From Hyphomicrobiales bacterium (GTDB lineage Bacteria; Pseudomonadota; Alphaproteobacteria; Rhizobiales; Rhizobiaceae): 64,000 bases of DNA. Shown one piece after another: positions 43,973-54,100 of this stretch. The notes beneath the pieces were generated by a model. That model saw nothing but the letters and a program-made list of their open reading frames with translations. It was not told where the DNA came from and did not search any database. The stretch spans positions 62,001-126,000 of the forward strand of contig UBTY01000024.1 of NCBI GenBank assembly GCA_900468535.1, given 5' to 3'. The first letter of the stretch is position 1. Each line of letters opens with the position of its first letter. Position numbers and translations under genes: made by a program.

Positions 43973-45147
43973 CGCGGGTTGCGACCTTTCGCAACCTCGA
44001 GAACTATATCGGCATAGCTTTTTCCAAATTCCGCAAATCGCCGTGGGAGCTCTTCGGCTGCGCGCCAGGTGAAAAGGAAATCGTCTTCAATCTCGTCCAG
44101 CTGAAACATCTCCACGAGGGCCGATGCCAATTGCTCTGCGTTGCCCGGATCGAAATAGACGGCACGTTGTGGCGCTTGTTCTCGATGGACAGGAATGTCC
44201 GAGACAATCATGCGCTTGCCTTGCGACTTGCTCTCCTCGACACTGGTGCTCCAGCCCTCGAATTTTGAAGGATTTAGAACAGCGAAGCACTCCCGATAGA
44301 GCGCTTTGACGTCCGAATACGGGACAAGACCAAGAATGCGAAATTGTTCACTGACGTGCAGGTTCTCAATCAAGCTCTGCAGTTGCCGAAAGTACTCCGG
44401 TCTGCGGCCGTCATCCGTCTTGCCGGTACAAACGACGACGATGCGTGGGTTGACCGCGCGCGCAATCGCCAACGCCTCGACGACGACGCGGTGGTTCTTA
44501 TGCGCCCAAAACTGGTTCGGCAGATAGAAGAAGCGACCGGGGAGATCATACTTTGCGCGCAGCTCCGCGCCCGGCGTCGGTTCGATCCCGTCGCCAATGC
44601 CGGAAACAAATCGCAGTACACGGGACCGTGCCTCGGCCTCCGGCGCGAACCCGAAGAGGTCCCGCCTCGCATCATCGCTACTTAAGACGATGGTGTTGCA
44701 ATGGTTCACGAGACGCCGATAGCCCTCGTTCCTTGCAGCACACTCATGATCTTCAAAGAACTCAGGCATACGAAGATGCTGGAAGTCGGCTATCCATCCG
44801 ATCGTCGGAACGCGAGCGCGAGCGCCCAACTGATCAGAATGCGACAGGACGTCGATGTGGTTCTGCTTCAGGAACCGCTCGGCAACCAAGTCGCGACCGA
44901 AACCGCGCTCCAATACCTTACGGGCCTTTCGAAGCAGGGTTCCCTCGGCCACGATGCGGCTGCGGACTGTCTCAACGTCCGGGAACATCGCCACAATGTC
45001 GGCGGGGGTCTGATCTGAAACGAGCAGCACCGGCTGCACACGCGGCTCCGGGACAAGGGTTAGCGCACGAACGAGATTGGCCAGATAATTCAGACCGCCG
45101 ATCCAGCTTTTGTCCACGGCATTGACGACGATTCCTACCCGTATCAT
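43969..45147 (-). CDS. glycosyltransferase family 4
   Basis: A 392-residue GT-B enzyme. The N-terminal domain starts MIRVGIVVNAVDKSWIGGLN; donor-domain landmarks are FFYLPNQFWAHKNHRVVVEA and FAVLNPSKFEGWSTSVEESK (the EX7E Glu region). It resembles fucosyl- or mannosyltransferases of EPS loci, but the donor cannot be read. The start at 45147 is supported by AGGAAGGG upstream and a 4-base overlap with the epimerase stop; the open frame to 45216 lies inside the epimerase gene. Confidence 0.87.
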   Translation of the reverse strand: MIRVGIVVNAVDKSWIGGLNYLANLVRALTLVPEPRVQPVLLVSDQTPADIVAMFPDVETVRSRIVAEGTLLRKARKVLERGFGRDLVAERFLKQNHIDVLSHSDQLGARARVPTIGWIADFQHLRMPEFFEDHECAARNEGYRRLVNHCNTIVLSSDDARRDLFGFAPEAEARSRVLRFVSGIGDGIEPTPGAELRAKYDLPGRFFYLPNQFWAHKNHRVVVEALAIARAVNPRIVVVCTGKTDDGRRPEYFRQLQSLIENLHVSEQFRILGLVPYSDVKALYRECFAVLNPSKFEGWSTSVEESKSQGKRMIVSDIPVHREQAPQRAVYFDPGNAEQLASALVEMFQLDEIEDDFLFTWRAAEELPRRFAEFGKSYADIVLEVAKGRNPR

Positions 45148-46061
45148 GGCGCGCCCTTCCTGAACCACTCTACGTAGGCAGCGAGCCCTTCGCAAAGCGC
45201 TTGCCTCGGTTCCCATCCTAATCCTTTTGCCGTCTCGATGTCAGCCATGTAGTGCTGAGGGTCACCGGCGCGCATTCGTCCAGAAAACGTGGGCATCAAA
45301 TTCGGCGAGAGAAGCCGGGCAAGGCTCGTCACGATTGATGCCGTCGAGGTCGAAACACCAGTGCCGCCGTTGACGACCAAACCGGAACTCGATGCGCATT
45401 CGCCGGCACGAATTAACAGGTCAGCGGCATCCTCGACATGGATCCAGTCACGCGTTTCTGCGCCCGTCCCGTCGAACTCGATCTCACTTCGAGCCAGTTT
45501 CGAGCATGCATCCCACAGGAGCTGCTTGCGCAACCCTGGCCCATAAATCGAGAACAGCCTGACGACAGCGACGCGGATATCGAAATGGCGCCCGTAGGAG
45601 CAGAAAAGCTCCTCGGCGATCTTCTTGTGAAGGCCATAGGGCGAGACCGGGCATAGGGACGAATCGACCGAGATCGGCAACTCCTTGGCTGCGCCATAGA
45701 CGCCTGCACTGGACGCCAGCACGAGCCTCGTTCTCGGCGCCAGATTTCGTGCGAAGTCGAGAACGGCCAATGTAGTCAATGCGCTACGTTCGAAGTCCTG
45801 ACGCGGATGAGCAAGCGAATAGGCTACCGAACCTGATCCTGCGCAGTGAATAAGCAGGTCGGGACTTCCGGCATACATCGCGAGAGTGTCGGTGCACACG
45901 TCGGCATCATGCCAATCGGCAAGTCCCCAACCGCGAAAGTCGTCGGCTTGCCATTTACCGTGACCGATCCCTGTGACGATGTACCCGCTGCGCGCCAGCG
46001 CGCGCGCCACGTGACGGCCGACGAAACCATAAGCGCCCGTGACAACGGCATGCTTCGTCAT
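45144..46061 (-). CDS. NAD-dependent epimerase/dehydratase (extended SDR)
   Basis: A 305-residue sugar-nucleotide enzyme. The Rossmann motif is VVTGAYGFVGRHVARAL, the catalytic Ser is in LASSAGVYG, and the YxxxK pair in SPYGLHKKIAEE. RDWIHVEDAADLL is the substrate-side SDR motif. It is likely a 4-epimerase, 4-reductase or 4,6-dehydratase acting on an NDP-sugar. It begins a four-gene coupled run (epimerase, GT4, GT2, Wzy, then beta-helix) and lies 133 bp downstream of the WcaI-like gene. Confidence 0.87.
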   Translation of the reverse strand: MTKHAVVTGAYGFVGRHVARALARSGYIVTGIGHGKWQADDFRGWGLADWHDADVCTDTLAMYAGSPDLLIHCAGSGSVAYSLAHPRQDFERSALTTLAVLDFARNLAPRTRLVLASSAGVYGAAKELPISVDSSLCPVSPYGLHKKIAEELFCSYGRHFDIRVAVVRLFSIYGPGLRKQLLWDACSKLARSEIEFDGTGAETRDWIHVEDAADLLIRAGECASSSGLVVNGGTGVSTSTASIVTSLARLLSPNLMPTFSGRMRAGDPQHYMADIETAKGLGWEPRQALCEGLAAYVEWFRKGAP

Positions 46062-46194
46062 GGCGCTACCCTCATCAGAAGAACGTGACTAACATCGACT
46101 TCAGTTGCCGCAACCCGGAGAGGCGAAGTCCGTGCATCATTGCGACGCGGCGTGCCGACTGCACTAAAAACCGATTGTCCCGGCATGTCGAGCA

Positions 46195-47502
46195 TCACGA
46201 GGCCCCTCCCGGAATCTCCCCGTGACCCATTCCAGTCGCCCCACCCCTGTTGACACCAACAAGGATCTCGAAGGCCGATATTGCCCCTTCAATGGCCAAA
46301 GTGCGGGCCAGATGGAGACGCATTTCACAGCTTCCCTCGTCTGTGCCGGTTCCGTTCTCGAGCATGTCCAGTAGAGCCGTGTCCAAGTCGTTCAATCGTT
46401 CAGAGGGCAATCTGACGCAACTGTCTCCGAGGAAGGCGGCAAGCTCGCTTTCGTCGTCGGCCACGACCAACGCAGGTTTTCCGCTTGCCAGCATGCCACC
46501 TAGCTTGGATGGCAGGACGAGGTCGGCCACGGAGGGATGCTGCGGCAGGACGTGACAGTCAGCCAGATTGAGCAGCTCGTTCAGCAGGTGCTCTGGCTGC
46601 AGATCAAGCAGCGTGACGTTTCGCAAATGGCCAAATCGGTTGGCGAGCTTGGACTTGTACGGACCGTCACCGACCAAAACGAAGTGGATACGCGAATCGT
46701 CCGCGAGCCGTTCGGCGGCCTCAAGCACTGCATGAAGCGCCTGCTTTGGCCCAATCTGCCCGGAGTAGACGACGACGAACTGGTCGGGATCGAGACGCAA
46801 ATCGTCACGATACCTACTAGGTCTGCCGAGAGGAAAGATCCTCGAGGTATCAACCCAGTTTCGAATGATCCTCACACGTTCCTCGACAACGCCTTTCAGG
46901 ACCAGGCGTTTGGCCATCTGCTGTGAGATCGTCACGACAAGGTCGAAGCGCTTGGTGAGAAATCGCTCAAAGGCAAATCCGAGCCAACGGAGCCACGCTC
47001 TGCCACCGAGGTGGCCGATGGCGAAGGCTGCATCGACCTCCAGGTCCTGAACGTGAAGTACGGTTCGTGCACCGGTCATCTTTGCGGCCAGCAGCGCGAC
47101 GGGCACGACAAAAAGGGTTGGCTCCACACAGACAATGGTTCGTGGACGGTCGCGCAGGATCCGCCACAAAGCGACCGGTGCGGATGTCACCGCAAAACTG
47201 ATTGGCGCCAGTAGCCTGCCGATGCCAGAACCGGCATTGCGCAGCAGCATCGGGCAGCGCAGTATCCGAACGCCGTCTTCGACCTCTCTACTGTATTTCC
47301 AGGGAGAGTAAGGTACTCGCACATACCAACCGGGATAATGCGGCGCAGTTGTAATCGCATCCACGTTCAGTCCGCGCCGCGTCAGACCCACCGCCATTTC
47401 ACCGGAATACCTGCCAATGCCGGTCATTTCCGGCATGAAATTCATTCCATAGATCAGGACGTCAGGACGTTGCGGGGAAGCGGCGTGGCGACGTTTTCTC
47501 AT
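46195..47502 (-). CDS. WcaI-like glycosyltransferase family 4
   Basis: A 435-residue GT-B enzyme. DVLIYGMNFMPEMTGIGRYS is the family start of colanic-acid WcaI-type fucosyltransferases; the donor domain has VVYSGQIGPKQALHAVLEAA and HVLPQHPSVADLVLPSKLGG. It may transfer fucose from GDP-fucose made by the two genes upstream, which would fit the context. The ATG overlaps the fcl stop by 4 bases. A 133-bp gap downstream may hold a second promoter. Confidence 0.87.
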   Translation of the reverse strand: MRKRRHAASPQRPDVLIYGMNFMPEMTGIGRYSGEMAVGLTRRGLNVDAITTAPHYPGWYVRVPYSPWKYSREVEDGVRILRCPMLLRNAGSGIGRLLAPISFAVTSAPVALWRILRDRPRTIVCVEPTLFVVPVALLAAKMTGARTVLHVQDLEVDAAFAIGHLGGRAWLRWLGFAFERFLTKRFDLVVTISQQMAKRLVLKGVVEERVRIIRNWVDTSRIFPLGRPSRYRDDLRLDPDQFVVVYSGQIGPKQALHAVLEAAERLADDSRIHFVLVGDGPYKSKLANRFGHLRNVTLLDLQPEHLLNELLNLADCHVLPQHPSVADLVLPSKLGGMLASGKPALVVADDESELAAFLGDSCVRLPSERLNDLDTALLDMLENGTGTDEGSCEMRLHLARTLAIEGAISAFEILVGVNRGGATGMGHGEIPGGAS

Positions 47503-48455
47503 ATCGCGGCACCGACATCAGTCTCAGACTGCAGGAAACTCTTATAAGTGCCCTCAATCCCGTCCCGTAGTGAGATTGAAGGTCTCCAGCCCAGCGCGCG
47601 GATTTTGTCGGCGCTCATGAGCTTTCGAGGTGTGCCATCCGGTTTTGTCAGGTCGTGAACGATCTCACCCCGGAAGCCAACGATTTCGCAAACCAGCTCG
47701 GTCAGTTGCAGAATGGTCAGGTCATTGCCAGACCCGACGTTGACATGCTCAAGATCGGAGTAACATTTCATCAGGTGAACGCACGCGTCGGCGCAGTCAT
47801 CGGCGTGCAAAAACTCGCGGCGAACAGTCCCTGTTCCCCACACGACAATACTGCGCGCGCCAGCAGTCTTGGCCTCATGCGCCTTGCGAATGATCGCCGG
47901 CAGAACATGACTTGTCGCAAGATCGAAATTGTCGCCCGGGCCGTAGAGATTGGTCGGCATCGCCGAAATGAAGTCGGCGCCATGTTGCACCCTGTAAGCC
48001 TGAGCCAGCTTGATCCCCGCAATCTTTGCGACCGCGTACCACTCGTTGGTTGGCTCAAGTGCCCCCGTCAGAAGGCTATCCTCCCTGATCGGCTGCTCCG
48101 CAAACTTCGGATAGATGCATGACGAGCCCAAGAACATCAGCTTCTCGACACCGATCCGAAACGAAGCCTCAATGATATTGGCTTCAATCATCAGGTTGTC
48201 GTAGAGGAAATCCGCGGGAAAACTCGAATTTGCCAGGATGCCACCGACCTTGGCGGCCGCGACGAAAACGACGTCTGGCTTGGCGTCTGAAAGCCAAGTG
48301 CGCACGTTCGCTTGACTTGTGAGATCCACCTCGGAGCGCGAGACCGTCAGGATATCACAGTCCTCTGTTGCCAGTCTTCGCGCGATTGCAGAGCCAACCA
48401 TTCCGCGATGGCCCGCAACCCAGATCCGCTTTCCAGCAAGCGAGAAAGCCGCCAC
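47499..48455 (-). CDS. fcl: GDP-L-fucose synthase
   Basis: Epimerises and reduces GDP-4-keto-6-deoxy-D-mannose to GDP-L-fucose with NADPH. 318 residues, close to E. coli Fcl (321). RIWVAGHRGMVGSAIARRL is the cofactor motif. The catalytic Ser-Tyr-Lys set is visible (FLGSSCIYP, EWYAVAKIAGIKL). PTNLYGPGDNFDLATSHVLP is a family signature. The start is GTG with AAGGA upstream. It follows gmd with one base between the stop and the GTG, so the pair is one operon. Confidence 0.95.
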   Translation of the reverse strand: MAAFSLAGKRIWVAGHRGMVGSAIARRLATEDCDILTVSRSEVDLTSQANVRTWLSDAKPDVVFVAAAKVGGILANSSFPADFLYDNLMIEANIIEASFRIGVEKLMFLGSSCIYPKFAEQPIREDSLLTGALEPTNEWYAVAKIAGIKLAQAYRVQHGADFISAMPTNLYGPGDNFDLATSHVLPAIIRKAHEAKTAGARSIVVWGTGTVRREFLHADDCADACVHLMKCYSDLEHVNVGSGNDLTILQLTELVCEIVGFRGEIVHDLTKPDGTPRKLMSADKIRALGWRPSISLRDGIEGTYKSFLQSETDVGAAI

Positions 48456-48456
48456 G

Positions 48457-49572
48457 TCAAGCTTCCTTCATGACCGTCGCGGTCTGCATGACCTTGATGT
48501 CCTCGTTCACCATTTCGCGGCAAAGTTCGCGCACCGGCGTCTCGTGGCTCCATCCGAGCTTTTCCTTGGCCTTGCTCGGGTCCCCGATTAGAAGTTCGAC
48601 TTCCGTCGGGCGGAAGTAGCGGGGATCGACCTGGACAATGACCTTGCCGCTAAGCTTGTCATAGCCTTTTTCATCAATCCCCTCACCACGCCATTCGAGC
48701 TGTATGCCGACGTCCTCGAATGCCCAGTTGACGAACTGACGGATCTCGGTCGTCGCTCCCGTTGCAAGAACGAAGTCATCCGGTTCGTCTTGCTGGAGCA
48801 TCATCCACATGCCCCGAACGTATTCCCGGGCATGGCCCCAATCTCGCTTGGCATCGAGATTGCCCAGGTACAGCTTATCCTGCTTCCCGAGACGAATTGC
48901 GGCTGCGGCACGGGTAATCTTGCGCGTTACAAACGTCTCGCCTCGCAGCGGGCTCTCATGGTTGAAGAGGATGCCATTCGAAGCATGCAGGCCGTAGGCC
49001 TCGCGATAGTTCACAACAATCCAGTAGGCGTAAAGCTTGGCGGCAGCGTAAGGGCTGCGAGGGTAGAATGGAGTGGTCTCCTTCTGAGGCACCTCCTGAA
49101 CAAGGCCGTAAAGTTCGGAGGTCGAGGCCTGGTAGAACCTCGTCTTCTTCTCAAGGCCGAGTATCCGGATGGCCTCGAGAATTCGCAGCGTCCCAATTGC
49201 ATCGGAGTTGGCGGTGTATTCGGGCGTCTCGAACGAAACCCTTACATGGCTCTGAGCGGCCAGATTGTAGATCTCATCCGGCTGGCACAGTTGGATGATG
49301 CGGATGAGATTGGTGGAATCGGTCATATCGCCGTAGTGGAGAATGAACCTGGGATCGGAGTCGTGAGGATCCTGGTAGATATTTTCGATGCGGCCTGTGT
49401 TGAATGAAGACGACCGACGTTTGATGCCATGAACGACATAGCCTTTGGCTAGAAGAAGCTCCGAAAGATAAGCCCCATCCTGACCTGTGACGCCGGTAAT
49501 CAGAGCGACCTTTCCATTCTTCGGGGGCAAGCTCGACAAGAGAACCTCAAATAAGTTGGAAGTTATAAACAC
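48457..49572 (-). CDS. gmd: GDP-mannose 4,6-dehydratase
   Basis: Converts GDP-D-mannose to GDP-4-keto-6-deoxy-D-mannose. About 360-371 residues. [20 protein letters not shown] is the NADP motif, [10 protein letters not shown] the Thr/Ser site and [11 protein letters not shown] the Tyr-Lys pair. [20 protein letters not shown] is diagnostic. The start is uncertain: GTG at 49572, or TTG at 49539 with GAGG 5 nt before it, which fits the family's N-terminus better. It heads the minus-strand EPS operon, preceded by an AT-rich non-coding region. Confidence 0.95.
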   Translation of the reverse strand: MFITSNLFEVLLSSLPPKNGKVALITGVTGQDGAYLSELLLAKGYVVHGIKRRSSSFNTGRIENIYQDPHDSDPRFILHYGDMTDSTNLIRIIQLCQPDEIYNLAAQSHVRVSFETPEYTANSDAIGTLRILEAIRILGLEKKTRFYQASTSELYGLVQEVPQKETTPFYPRSPYAAAKLYAYWIVVNYREAYGLHASNGILFNHESPLRGETFVTRKITRAAAAIRLGKQDKLYLGNLDAKRDWGHAREYVRGMWMMLQQDEPDDFVLATGATTEIRQFVNWAFEDVGIQLEWRGEGIDEKGYDKLSGKVIVQVDPRYFRPTEVELLIGDPSKAKEKLGWSHETPVRELCREMVNEDIKVMQTATVMKEA

Positions 49573-49900
49573 ATCCTGCTGCCACGCAGGATTGTATTAT
49601 TAATCTCAATATAAATAATAATACAAAAATCGATGTATGCTGCAAGTGCTTCTTAGTTAGTATTTCTAGGTAAGATTAAATGTGATTATTACGCCTAAAG
49701 GCCTCATAAATATGGAAATACAGCGCACGTTCAGATGCGGCGTCCACCACTGTCTATACATTCGAAACCTCTAAATGATTGTTGTTTATTCGCTCGCCAA
49801 ATAACGATACACATTTACCCAGCTTAACCAAAGTACATCAATAACAACGGAAACGACTTAGGCTCAAATATGGCGATAAAAATAATCGATTGTATTGATC
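49573..49900. promoter_or_regulatory. AT-rich intergenic region upstream of gmd
   Basis: About 330 bp, far more AT-rich than the rest of the window (for example 49605-49690). It must contain the promoter of the gmd operon and the end of the GT4 gene at 49901. It carries an ACATTTACC word at 49811-49819 shared with two other polysaccharide promoters. AT-rich upstream regions are targets of MucR/Ros-type regulators in rhizobia; no exact box was identified. Confidence 0.45.
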
Positions 49901-51088
49901 TTAAATTGCCTGCACATCGACCAGGGTAGACTTGAACGAACGCATAACCCGCGATATCTCAAATCTTTCGATAAAAAGCCGCCGCGCAGAGGCGCCGATA
50001 TCCTGCTTTTCCCGTTCGCCGAGCGAAAGAAACCGTTCGAGCAGGCGTGTCGTTCCAGCAAGACTGTCCGGCTCCACCATTCCGGCGCCGGCATCGTCGA
50101 CTTCCCGCCAGATCTGCACCTTATTGCTGATCAAAACCGCCTTGCCCGCGGCCAGGGCTTCAGCCACGACGATTCCGAAATTTTCCTGGTGCGACGGCAA
50201 TACAAACGCCTCGCAACCATGGAATGCCCCCCATTTCGCGTCGCCGCCAACCATCCCGGGCCAATGAATTCGATCGGCAATGCCATGAGCATGCGCCTTC
50301 TGCTGAAGATCGGACTGCCATCCGGTTTGATCAGGACCCGCAATCACCAGATCAAGGTCAGGGTTGTCTTGTGCCACCGAGGCAAACGCATCGATCAGAA
50401 GGTCGCACCCCTTCTTTTCATGAATACGGCTAAGGAACAGCAGATACTTTCGATCCCCGAGTTTCGGGAGAGTTGATCGGAACGATGCAATCTGATCCGA
50501 GGGAACGCCCGCAATATCGGCGCAACCGTAACCGACAACGCGCTCGCGAACCCGGTAGGGCCAGAAAGCGTTTCTCGATACTTCTCGCTCGTCCTCGGTC
50601 GTGAACAGAACGGCATTCGAGTGATTGAGGAGCGGCCCCTCGTTGACGGACCAGAACAGCTGTTTCAGCATCGATTTCAGCGCGTACTTCTTGAACCAGG
50701 GATCCAGCATCCCGTGCGTGAAGACGAAATAGGGCACCCTTGATCCGACAAGTGTGCGCCGCGCCGCCAGGGTCGAGTAGTTCCACAAGCCATTGACGAT
50801 CACCACATCGTAGTCGCCGATACTGCGCCTCAGCCAACTGACCGCCTTTGGGCTATAGCCGTATCGTGACAAACGCCGGCTCAGAAAAGACTTCGCGCGC
50901 CCCTCCGGCTCGCCAAGCGCCACCACGGTCGCGCTGCACTGCGTGACCCAAGGGGCATCAGGTGCATCCAGACTAGCAATATGGACAACCCAGCCTTCCG
51001 CCGTCAGGAACTCGGCTTGCTGGAGGACACCGGTGCTTACGCCACCGTGGCGTGGATCGACCGATGCAATAATCTGAAGTACGCGCAT
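49901..51088 (-). CDS. glycosyltransferase family 4
   Basis: A 395-residue GT-B enzyme: MRVLQIIASVDPRHGGVSTG at the start, donor domain with LLFLSRIHEKKGCDLLIDAF, IHWPGMVGGDAKWGAFHGCE and PSHQENFGIVVAEALAAGK (EX7E). The ATG at 51088 has GGAG 9-12 nt upstream; the ATG at 51097 directly abuts that GGAG and is less likely. It lies 80 bp after the NRPS gene and is probably co-transcribed with it. Confidence 0.87.
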   Translation of the reverse strand: MRVLQIIASVDPRHGGVSTGVLQQAEFLTAEGWVVHIASLDAPDAPWVTQCSATVVALGEPEGRAKSFLSRRLSRYGYSPKAVSWLRRSIGDYDVVIVNGLWNYSTLAARRTLVGSRVPYFVFTHGMLDPWFKKYALKSMLKQLFWSVNEGPLLNHSNAVLFTTEDEREVSRNAFWPYRVRERVVGYGCADIAGVPSDQIASFRSTLPKLGDRKYLLFLSRIHEKKGCDLLIDAFASVAQDNPDLDLVIAGPDQTGWQSDLQQKAHAHGIADRIHWPGMVGGDAKWGAFHGCEAFVLPSHQENFGIVVAEALAAGKAVLISNKVQIWREVDDAGAGMVEPDSLAGTTRLLERFLSLGEREKQDIGASARRLFIERFEISRVMRSFKSTLVDVQAI

Positions 51089-51168
51089 GCAACCCATCTC
51101 CAGTACATGACGAACCTATAGAGCATCTTCGCAAATAACTGCCGCGGCGCCGCACCGCTTTTCTTTGG

Positions 51169-54100
51169 TCATGCCTCGCCAAGGAGCGATTTTAGCTCCC
51201 TAGTAATGTGACCGACAATCGGCTCCTTGATCATACCGACATGACCGACGTCGACTTCGAGAATTTCAATGGGGGTCCTAGAGTACTTTCGCCAACCGTT
51301 CGCACCATCGAGAGACAACCGCCACGATCTGCTATCGTCTGCGCCTGTAGACTTCACGAGAATGATACGGCCGGAAAAGGGTTTGTACTTGTTGCGCATC
51401 GAAGCGCGAATAAGCCCGTTGCGCAAGTTCCTTTCGCGGCCGGTCAACCAGTATCGCAGGTCCGAGTTGAAGAAGTGCCCGGCCTTTCGCTTTATCGTGC
51501 CAACGACGTCGCGCACCGCGACCATCTTGTACAGTCTGGGCATCCAAGTGCGCATTCTCAGACTTGAGTTGATTGGATAGGCGTCCAGCAGGATAAGGAC
51601 TACGTCTTCTCCCGCTTTCTCCAACCGAGAGGCAATATCGAACGCCGGCGCTCCGGCAAACGAATATCCACAAATCCGGTAGGGCCCCTTGGGCTGACGC
51701 GAGCGTATTTCGTCGACGAAAGCCCGGTTCAGGTCTGCGGTGACACCCTCATTGACGATCTGGTTTGCAAGCGCGCCGACCCGAATGCCGTACAAGGTGA
51801 CATGCCCATCGAAATGTCGCGCAAGATGCAGGTAGTCGTCCACGGTCCCGTCAAATCCGTGCAGACAGAAGATCGGCGTCGTGTCGACCTCGCGGTTCAT
51901 CTTCACCAAATGCTTCCATTCAACTGCATTGCTGCGACCATCCTCGACCAGTGCCGCAATCGCTTGTGCGTTTGGAGCCTTGAAGTATTCCGCCAGCGGG
52001 ACCGTTACTCCCAAATTCCGTTCGACGGCTGCGGCAAACTTCAACAGAAGAAGAGAGGTTCCACCCATGTCGAAGAAGCTGTCCGTCACCTTGAGCGTTG
52101 GGATGTCGAGCACCTTTGCCATCAGTCCGACGACGCGCCTTTCGTCAACACTCATTTGCTCGGTGTTGGCATCGAAACTGCCGCCGCCTTCCCACCTGAC
52201 CTCAGGCAAAGCCGCGTGATCCAGCTTGCCGTTCGGCGTAAGCGGCATCTCGTCGAGGATGATAATACGTGACGGAACCAGATGTTGGGGCAAAGTGCGG
52301 CGAAGCGCATTCAGTATCCAAGCAGGCGCTTGCCGCTTCAATCGACCGAACATCGGATCGTTGCCGTAGACTTCCCAGTCCTCACTACTGTTCTGAAACC
52401 GGGATCGTCCAAATGCTGGGCGGTCATAGTCGTTAGAATGGCGGGCGGCCATATCCTGCAGGAGGACATCGAAGCACCCGTCCGTGTCGTCTTCCGACCA
52501 GGTGATGGTCGCCTGGTATCCCAGATCCCGGGCAAGGTCCCAGTACCGGTTGGGATCCTCGCCGGTTGGGGGTAACTGTAGTGCCAATTCGCGAATATCT
52601 TCAGCTGACGTTTTGTCAGATCCGAGAAGAAGCCGGCGGACCGCAAGGTCATATGCAAGCCGGCGGTTGGCAACGCCCTCAAGTTTTAACAGCGCTGGCC
52701 GTTCGACCGCGAGCATCTCTCTGACCTTGTCAAAGCCCGCTGTATTCGGGACCCAGGAAAGCTTCTTCACATCGGAATCGTTGTAACCCGGACCGGTATC
52801 CAGGACGACGTCGTAGCGGTAGCGCGACAGCTCGTTGTCGAACCGGTTCCTCTTCAGTTGCACCTCGGAGCGGCTGAAACCTCCCTCGCCCGTCAAAGCG
52901 GAGAAGAACTTGGGATCGATGACGAGTTCCTCTTCCCAGGCGACCGCTTGATTGACGCGCGCCTTAACGTCAACAGCGCTAATGCCGGGAGCGGCCCTCG
53001 CGAACTGGATCGAGCTGTGCAGGAGATTCAGAAGCGGTCCGGAACGAACGTCGCCAACGAAGACCTTGCCTCCGGCACGCAGTGCGCGTTTGGCGCGAAG
53101 CAAAACCTGCCTCAGATAGGAAATATCCGGGAAGTACTGGATAACGGAGTTCAGGACGACAACGTCATACCTGCCATCTTCTATCCCCGTGAAATCGGTC
53201 GCTTCCTGGGCGGACAAGGTGACGTTTTCGAATTCCGGCCGTCCAGAAATCCACGCTGAAAGACCGCCTATCACACGGCCCGATATATCCGTTCCGCGAT
53301 AGCTTGCGACCTGTGGTGCGATCTTCTCCAGAAGCAATCCTGATCCGCATCCGATCTCCAACACGTCTCTTGGCGAAAGCGCGAGTATGCGTTCCACGGT
53401 GACCGCGCGCCATTCGTCCATTGCTTCAGCGGCTAGAGGAGCACCGCTGTAGCTGTCGTTCCACCCCTCGTACGAAGGAGCCGAAGGCTGGCGTCCGTAG
53501 ATCTCGTCAAACAGGGAAAGAGCATCTTTTTCGGGCGCAGAATGATCACTTATCAGGCTTTCCTTCAACCGAGTGCGGTCGGTCACGACATAGCCGATCA
53601 ATTGCGGACTTGCGTTGTTTTGGACAGTAACCGCTGCGGCCCGTACCGGATCAAGATCGGTTAGCGCAGCCTCCACTTCACCGACTTCGATACGGATGCC
53701 ATTGATCTTGACCTGGCGGTCGACACGACCAACAAATTCGAGGTCACCATCCCCTGACCACCGTGCCAGGTCGCCGGTGCGATACAGGCGGTCGCTTCCG
53801 CCGGGAAAGGGATTGTCGATGAAACGTTCTGCGGTTAGCTTCGGGCGGCCGAGATATCCTTTCGCTAAGCCCCGGCCCCCTATATAGACCTCGCCTATCA
53901 CTCCAATTGCCACGCGCGACAGGTTCTGATCGAGAAGGTGGATCGATACGTTCCTGATTGGCTTGCCTATGCTTACATTGTGAGCCAAGGAGCCGGGGCG
54001 GCAAGGCCCGCAGGTTGCGCAAACCGCCGTTTCGGTCGGACCATAGGCGTTGTCGAGATTGGCTCGGCAGACGTCGAAAAAACGATCCTTGACTGCAGAC

